Part shown: positions 61,111 to 64,000 of the stretch, in pieces
Layout: each line of letters starts with the position of its first letter
How positions within the stretch are numbered: position 1 is the first letter of the stretch
Source: Cinclus cinclus
Taxonomy: Eukaryota > Chordata > Aves > Passeriformes > Cinclidae
Reading direction: 5' to 3'
Assembly (NCBI RefSeq): GCF_963662255.1
Contig: NC_085047.1
Span: forward strand, 105,332,181-105,396,180
DNA: 64,000 nt
Notes under the pieces: model-generated
What the model saw: only the letters and a program-made list of their open reading frames with translations
What the model was told of the DNA's origin: nothing
Databases searched by the model: none
Translations under genes and position numbers: made by a program

Positions 61111-64000
61111 GCAAATTTAAGAGCCTGTTCTGCCTTTTCCCTTCACTTTCACCTCAGCCCTCCTAAACATTACTTTTGTTCTCAACAGCAGGCTGATCTT
61201 CTAACCTTACTTCAACCACCACCATGCAAAATGCACAGTTCCTTAAATATCATGTCATTTCCTATTTGCTATCTTATTTGTATTTTTGCTCTACTTTAAT
61301 CTCTGCTTCTCATTCCTTTCATGGTCCTGTCTTTTTCCCTTGACTATCACTTTCTAGAGCAAGTCACAGTCCACTACCTCCCAGACATATACATAATTAA
61401 GGCAAATTCAGTTGCCAGGTTTTGTACAGTATCTGTCTATGATTCATAAGCTGAGAATGGGGGTCCAGAAGCAAAGCCTTTTAGGTGCTTTACTTTTATT
61501 CCTGAAAGACTTCCTGCTGCTATTCCCATGCCCTCTGTCGCTCTAACAGCTTCCTTCTGTATTTCATGCTTCCTGGTGCATGTCCATGTCCCATCCTCTC
61601 AAGGTATTTCCATTGTCCATTTACCATTCACTGAACAGTAACCAAAGTCTTTCATCCTTCAATCATATTTCTGTAAGTTTCCCTGAAAGCCTTTTGGATT
61701 TCTTCACATTTTTGTCTGTCTGCTTAATAAATAGAAAATCATATGAATCCTTTAACTTCAGATATGACTTTCCTACTCATGCATTCATCTTAGCTATGAT
61801 TCTGCAAATCTTTTTTAGAATAAGTAGCTCATCACAAGTTCCTTTCATCAAGACTTAATCCTTACTCCAAATGTTATGTTGCAATTGCTTTCCAGTCTTG
61901 CTAAAGGGAGAAAGTTAATGTTGGAAAGCTTCCAAGTGCATCAAAGTGAGGAAAGGGTGCTAAACAGTAATGAATCTGGGAGCAGATGGTGTGGCTGTGT
62001 GATTGCTATGGAAAATATTTAGATTTTAATAAACATACAAATAGTAGGAGAGAAAAAATTATTTCAATTCTGCTAATATTTTTATTCAAACATATTTTTT
62101 TCAGGAAATGTGGTAATATGAAAGCCATATTTTCACAAGACTGTCATTTAATGCCGTTAACAAATATGAATATCACTACACATGAAGTTGTTTTCCAAAT
62201 CGCATCATTGCATGCTTATTAGAATAATTTTATGGCATGTAAACATAATTTACATATGAATTGTGGTAGTATCTTATTATCTTTCTTACTGAAACAACTC
62301 TTCTCACAAAAATTTTAGGTTTCTCGATTAAAAGGAACAAAAATAATTTGGACACTGAGAGATGAACGAGTTTACTAAAATTTTAATATAATCTAACATG
62401 ACGGTTGCAAAAAACCCCTTTATCTGTTGCACTACAGATGAACAGCAACTGCCTCCTAATTGGGCCAGCCAGATAGTAGACCCAGAAAATGTGGGTGGAA
62501 AATGTGATTGCTGATTTTTGAACAAGCCAGAATATAGCATAACAAGAGCTCCATGTTTTATTAGCAGTTATTGTCCTTTTTTGACATGAAATGTGTAAGA
62601 TTTTAAAATATTTACTATTTAAAAAATCAACTTCAACAATATTGTGGAGAAATCTGATCTGTGTTCTTGGTTTAAATAAATCATTTGGAATTGGATAATG
62701 ATGGGAGTTGCTAAACTTTTGATCAAGGAAATTATTCTATACTCTATGAATTTGCCATTTTTACATTGTCTTGTTTTTCAGTAAAATTACTGTCTTAAAG
62801 CCAAAATATTTGCTGTCAGAAAGCAAAAAAAGATTAGCATAAAACCCCTACAACTCAATATTTTGAAAACATTTTTCTATAAATCTCAAAAGGACACATT
62901 AAAAATATTTTGTCTGCCCCTTTGGAAAAATGATTGCTCCCCCTCCTGTTTCCCTTCCACCATCCAAAGCTGACATAAATTGCTTAATTACAGGTAAGAT
63001 TTTCAGTGTTAAGCATTCTTTGATTCAGAAACACCCCAGCATCCTCCTCTGGCTCTGATCAGAATAAAAGCTTCTCCAAGAGGAAGTGTCATTTACAAAG
63101 GAAGACTTTATTTATGTACTAAAAAACCACAAAAAGTAACAGAAACAGATACACTTTTCTAGTATTTGGTAACAAACTGATTTATGAGATATAAAACTAC
63201 TTATACTACTTAAATACTTAATGAGCATTGCTATATCAGGACTATTACACATCTCCACCATAGATTTTATTTTATTTAATTCTGTAATATTGTTGGAGCT
63301 CTCATTTTTATCCATGTTCTTATCCTTTGACTTAGTCTTACCATGGATGAGAAGAAAAATGCTCTCTACCTTAGTGGAAGAGCAAAATTTATTAGAAGTA
63401 ACATTCTTTAAAATTTTGGAAGTCGTCTGAAGTATCTGAGCAATTTTTTTAATATTGAAAATTTTTCTATATATTTCTTCCTTATGCCTTTTCTTTGAAA
63501 TAATATCACTGAAATTTTTTTGCAGTTTTTCAGACAAGATATTATTTTAAGAATTTTTGGTGGTTTTAAATTACTTTTTTTTTTAAAAACCAATTTTGTC
63601 CTTTTACATATTCAGAGATAATTATTGCTGTTACCCATCCTTGACTGGTATTGCTTTGCAAGGAAGTGAAACTTAAATTAGTTTTTTGCTTTGTTTTCTT
63701 TGGTTTTATTTTTGTTAAATAGAACAGATTGTTTTCTTTAACTACTTTCTTATCACTTTTGATGGACCAAAATATTCTTACTTACTGTAGAATATCTGAC
63801 ATGAAATTAATTATTACATAATGGTAAACTACCTACCTTAGCAAAGTGTGTCTCTTGGGCTTTTGAAAGTAGGACTCTCCACACATCTAGAATGAATGTT
63901 TTCTAATTTTTTTCTTTTATCTAGGAGGAAAAAGTGGTTTAAAGGCAGGGGTCGTTGTTAAGTAAGAACACTGGGTTTTGCATACATCTAGGAAAAATGT
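61111..64000. other. Unassigned sequence, pyrimidine-rich then AT-rich
   Basis: From about 61130 to 61860 the plus strand is pyrimidine-rich and begins exactly where the truncated CR1 stops; I recognise no repeat in it. Beyond 62000 the sequence is strongly AT-rich. One minus-strand frame (63112-63537) is listed separately. No other gene is seen. Confidence 0.45.
63112..63537 (-). other. 141-codon open frame, uncertain
   Basis: An ATG-to-stop frame of 141 codons in a very AT-rich patch. The peptide is rich in Lys, Ser, Ile and Asn (for example HGKTKSKDKNMDKNESSN about two thirds in from the start) and ends in a hydrophobic, aromatic stretch. It contains a donor-like CACTAAG/GTAGAG and an acceptor-like AAATTTCAG, so it might instead include a spliced exon. 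I recognise no family. No promoter, upstream exon or poly(A) site supports it. It may be chance, although it is long for such AT-rich DNA. Confidence 0.12.

Noticed and set aside
1..64000. CRISPR arrays, operons, bacterial promoters or phage genes
   Set aside because: Base composition, CR1 and LTR content show a bird nuclear genome; the only regular array is the tetranucleotide repeat, which has no spacers.

Overview
The window looks like ordinary non-coding DNA from a bird nuclear genome, most likely a passerine. The sequence is AT-rich, has no operon-like organisation, and I found no exon, tRNA, rRNA or other functional gene that I can support. The bird assignment rests on the dominant repeat, CR1 LINEs. 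Their 3' tails carry the usual ends (ATTCTATG-type octamers, 'GGTTGGA..GATCTT..GGTC', 'LGVLVDTK..MSQQ' in the ORF2 tail). Two solo LTRs match families I remember as common in bird genomes; the passerine call rests on those LTRs and on memory only.

Layout. 1-13 kb: a CR1 tail (1243-1373), a degenerate internal CR1 ORF2 piece (about 1600-2768), a CA/TA microsatellite (4951-5040), two minus-strand CR1 pieces (5128-5195 and 6507-7005), a very old CR1-like LINE (about 9240-10960), and a possible poly(A)-tailed retrocopy ending at 11680. 12.76-13.61 kb: an 848-bp tetranucleotide array of exactly 212 units, CCAA with CTAA variants, in perfect register and with a second-level repeat of 164-180 bp. 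13.6-34.6 kb: long AT-rich single-copy sequence, with one weak coding-like patch on the minus strand near 22.1-22.55 kb. 34.6-42.4 kb: a CR1 tail (-), a large CR1 with broken reverse transcriptase (36661-37846), a run of 31 C (37935-37965), and two solo LTRs (40207-40911 and 41883-42411). 42.4-64 kb: mostly single-copy sequence with an A/C-rich tract (48815-48932), a TA microsatellite (50401-50434), two CR1 tails (53861-54131 and 54386-54465), and a CR1 ORF2 piece cut off at both ends (about 60000-61110). A 141-codon minus-strand ORF near the right end is noted with low confidence.

No genes act together here: the content is retroelement debris, simple repeats and unassigned sequence, as expected of a gene desert or a large intron. 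I did not find a new biological system. The most interesting object is the tetranucleotide array with its higher-order structure. CR1 and LTR assignments come from reading against remembered consensus, so boundaries are approximate by tens of bases unless stated otherwise.
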